Source: Solicoccozyma terricola (taxonomy: Eukaryota > Basidiomycota > Tremellomycetes > Filobasidiales > Piskurozymaceae). Taken from it: a stretch of 64,000 nucleotides of DNA. Under the pieces are notes generated by a model that ran no database searches, was not told where the DNA came from, and worked only from the letters and a program-made list of their open reading frames with translations. The translations under genes and the position numbers were made by a program. Below, one piece after another: positions 61,849 through 64,000 of the stretch. Position 1 is the first letter of the stretch; each line of letters begins with the position of its first letter. Location: the NCBI GenBank assembly GCA_001600875.1, contig BCLD01000008.1, forward strand, positions 676,004 to 740,003, written 5' to 3'.

Positions 61849-64000
61849 ACGCGTGATCAACAATTCGATCCGCCGCACCAGTTCCGATGGTGATAACCTA
61901 TCAGAGAAATGTCAGGGAGAGCGATCATCAGTCACCCGTCGCCTGCTATGCACCGGAGCCCCAAATCCAAATCACCCACCTTGAAACCGATCTTGGTGAG
62001 AGCGGCACGGTCGAGGATGCTAGAAAGGGGACGAGGCAGTCCAATCCCAGTCAGCGGCTTGAGAGTGCATTCGGAAAACCGAGCTTGACACTCACAGTCG
62101 ACCATCGAAGACGAAGGCGGGCTTGTTCATCGACTTGTAGATGGTCTCCCAGTCGAGAGTCTTGAACTCGTCCCATTCTGTAGGAGCGCGGAAAAAACGC
62201 GGTTGCATCACTGTCAGCACGCGAACCACAATAAACCCCGGGAGAGGGCAGTAGCTTTACCTGTGGCGACCACGATAGCCTCTGTTGAGCGATCGATACG
62301 GCAATCATTAGTTGTCGGAAATACAGACTTCAAGATTGCTTTGGTGTCCACTCACCGGCTCCCTTGCAGGCCTCCATGGCAGAGTTGGCGATGGTGACGC
62401 TCTTCTGAACTTCTGCCGCGGGGATCTCTCCGTAGTTTGTCAGATCGAGCCAGACCTGGCTTTCGGTAACTTGAGGATCGTAGACGGTGACTCGAGCACG
62501 CTCTGCACGGAAATGGTTGATCAAGCTGATGGAAGCGGATTCACGAGTGTCTCCGGTATCCTTCTTGAATGCGAAACCGAGGACGGCGATACGTTTACCG
62601 GTGATGGTGTTGAAGAGAGTGTCGACGACCTTTTTAGCAAATCGATCCTTTTGGTGCTCGTTCATCTCGACGACGGCGTGCCAGTACTTGGCGACGGCAG
62701 GGAGATGGAGGGATTCGGAGAGGTAGACGAGGTTGAGAATATCCTATGAATAGTGACGGAGTAACGGTCTCCTCATTATCAGCAACAAAAATGACATGAA
62801 TTCAAACGGCCGCAACGATTGAGAACGCACCTTCTGGAAACACGAACCACCGAACCCAACAGATGCCTTGAGGAACTTTGAACCGATCCTCGTGTCCTTA
62901 CCGATAGCGTACGCGACCTCGTCGATGTTCGCACCGGTCGCCTCGCAAATAGCAGACAACGCGTTGACCGAGGAGATACGTTGAGCCAACATGGCGTTCG
63001 CGGCGAGTTTGGAAAGTTCAGAAGACCACAAACCGACGGTGAGGATACGTTCCTTTGGGATCCAGTTGGCGTAAACCTCTTTGAGGGATTCGCATGCGGC
63101 GATACCCTCATCGGTTTGGAGAGAACCGATGAGAACACGATCAGGGTTGAAGAGATCGGCGATTGCGGTACCTTCAGCGAGGAATTCCGGGTTGGAGAGG
63201 ATATCAAATGTGCATCCTGGGCGAGAGTTGGCTTCGAGGATGGTTCGCATGGACCTGTTGGCGAGAGGAGTTGTTTTGCGGTGTGATTGTAAGTTTTCCG
63301 GGTTTCCAATCGACTAGACACAGCCGTGCGTCGGACTCACTCAGCCGTTCGGCATGGCACGGTAGATTTCTCGACGACGATCTTGGACGAGGTAGAGACT
63401 TCGGCGATTCGACGAGTAGCGAGCTCGATGAAGCTGAAGGAGGGTGGGGTGGGGGGGTTGAATCGAATAATAATCAACATCTTAAGACCGGAGCACTGAA
63501 CGAACGGAAGGGTTTTACTCACTTCAAATCAGCAGCGAAACCAGCTCCAAGACTAATAAGCAGTAAAAGCAAAAGGGAAGACGAAGAAGAAGAAGGAAAA
63601 AAAAAACCCTTCCAAACGATCAACTCCCAAATCCGGAATGCGCACACAGAACCCGATTCTCTACTCCCCACTTACCCAGTTTTCTTCGTCGGAGTGTTTA
63701 CCGAAACAAAGATCAAACTACGCAAAACCGCCGCGGAAAGAAAAACAACGAATCAGCCCTCCCATTCCCATTCCCTTCCACACCTAAACCCCCTCCCCAC
63801 ACTCCCCAAACTCACTCAGCTTCCGCAATACCCTTATCAACATCAGTTGAAAAGAATAAATTCTTTCCTCTACATCCTTTAACGACTTCATCCAATCCTG
63901 GTTCATAAATTGGTAATTCATCACTGTTCCATGCGTCTACTCTAGCTTGATTGAGATCGACGAGGGGGGGTTGGATGGGGGGGGTGTTTGTGGGGGGGGG
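61849..64000 (-). CDS. UGD1: UDP-glucose 6-dehydrogenase (5' end beyond window)
   Basis: NAD-dependent oxidation of UDP-glucose to UDP-glucuronate, precursor of UDP-xylose and of glucuronoxylomannan-type surface polysaccharides. The visible part covers nearly all of the protein except the first residues with the first Rossmann GxGxxG. Exons in order: [92 protein letters not shown] with the conserved Glu, [40 protein letters not shown] with the catalytic-site Lys/Asn, [20 protein letters not shown] with the catalytic Cys, then [20 protein letters not shown] and the C-terminal Rossmann [20 protein letters not shown], ending [10 protein letters not shown]. The first visible exon is preceded by C-rich sequence (G runs at 63964-64000 on the plus strand) that appears partly coding (IQPPLVDLN). 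Confidence 0.95.

Noticed and set aside
63163..63882. 239-codon plus-strand ORF at the window end
   Set aside because: It crosses UGD1 exons and introns on the other strand, and the UGD1 motifs are unmistakable.

Overview
The window looks like nuclear DNA from a basidiomycete yeast of the Tremellomycetes (Cryptococcus/Kwoniella-like). Nearly every gene is broken by many short (about 45-110 nt) GT-AG introns with fungal branch points, genes sit on both strands with short spacers, and several proteins resemble forms known from that lineage (Snx41 with its internal insertion, a membrane-anchored heparinase-type lyase, UDP-glucose dehydrogenase). I see about 24 protein genes in 64 kb and no transposon, rRNA, tRNA or CRISPR array. 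Exon joins were worked out by hand from splice signals and protein-family conservation; coordinates give start codon to stop codon including introns.

Layout. 1-3.5 kb: the N-terminal part of a BRCA2/Brh2-like recombination mediator (minus, cut by the window edge), divergent from a small one-helix membrane protein. 3.8-13.6 kb: three plus-strand genes, a TRAPPII Trs65-like subunit, an Lgl/Sro7/tomosyn-like exocytosis protein with a C-terminal R-SNARE segment, and the mitochondrial Coq8/ABC1 protein. 13.7-17.4 kb: ornithine cyclodeaminase/mu-crystallin family protein (minus) divergent from COP9 signalosome subunit 1 (plus). 17.5-28.0 kb, minus strand: ribosome-biogenesis factor Nop53, a type II membrane heparinase II/III-like protein, and the meiotic MutS homologue Msh4. 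28.2-29.5 kb: Thg1 (plus). 29.6-38.9 kb, minus: Caf120/Skg3-like PH protein, Snx41, and a small acidic protein of unknown function. 39.1-45.1 kb, plus: methionine aminopeptidase 2, and an Elongator Elp3 whose reading frame continues without a stop into an Mss4/Dss4 (RABIF) domain. 45.2-57 kb: Alr1/Mnr2-type CorA Mg transporter (minus), Lin1/CD2BP2 GYF protein (plus), Eri1-like SAP-exonuclease (plus), Ark1/Prk1-type kinase (minus). 57.2-64 kb: Faf1-like nucleolar protein and a class I methyltransferase (plus), then triose-phosphate isomerase and UDP-glucose 6-dehydrogenase (minus, the latter cut by the window end).

There is no operon-like system; this is an ordinary housekeeping segment. Recurring themes are polarized secretion (Trs65, Sro7, the Dss4-like domain, the endocytic kinase, Snx41), homologous recombination/meiosis (BRCA2-like, Msh4), ribosome and tRNA biology (Nop53, Faf1-like, Thg1, Elp3) and sugar metabolism feeding surface polysaccharide (TPI, UGD1). 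The most unusual object is the Elp3-Mss4 fusion. Other points of interest are an 11-nt microexon, a GC-AG intron supported by a conserved motif, long poly-C/poly-G tracts in introns and one 5' region, and a CACGTGAAA motif shared by three translation-related genes.
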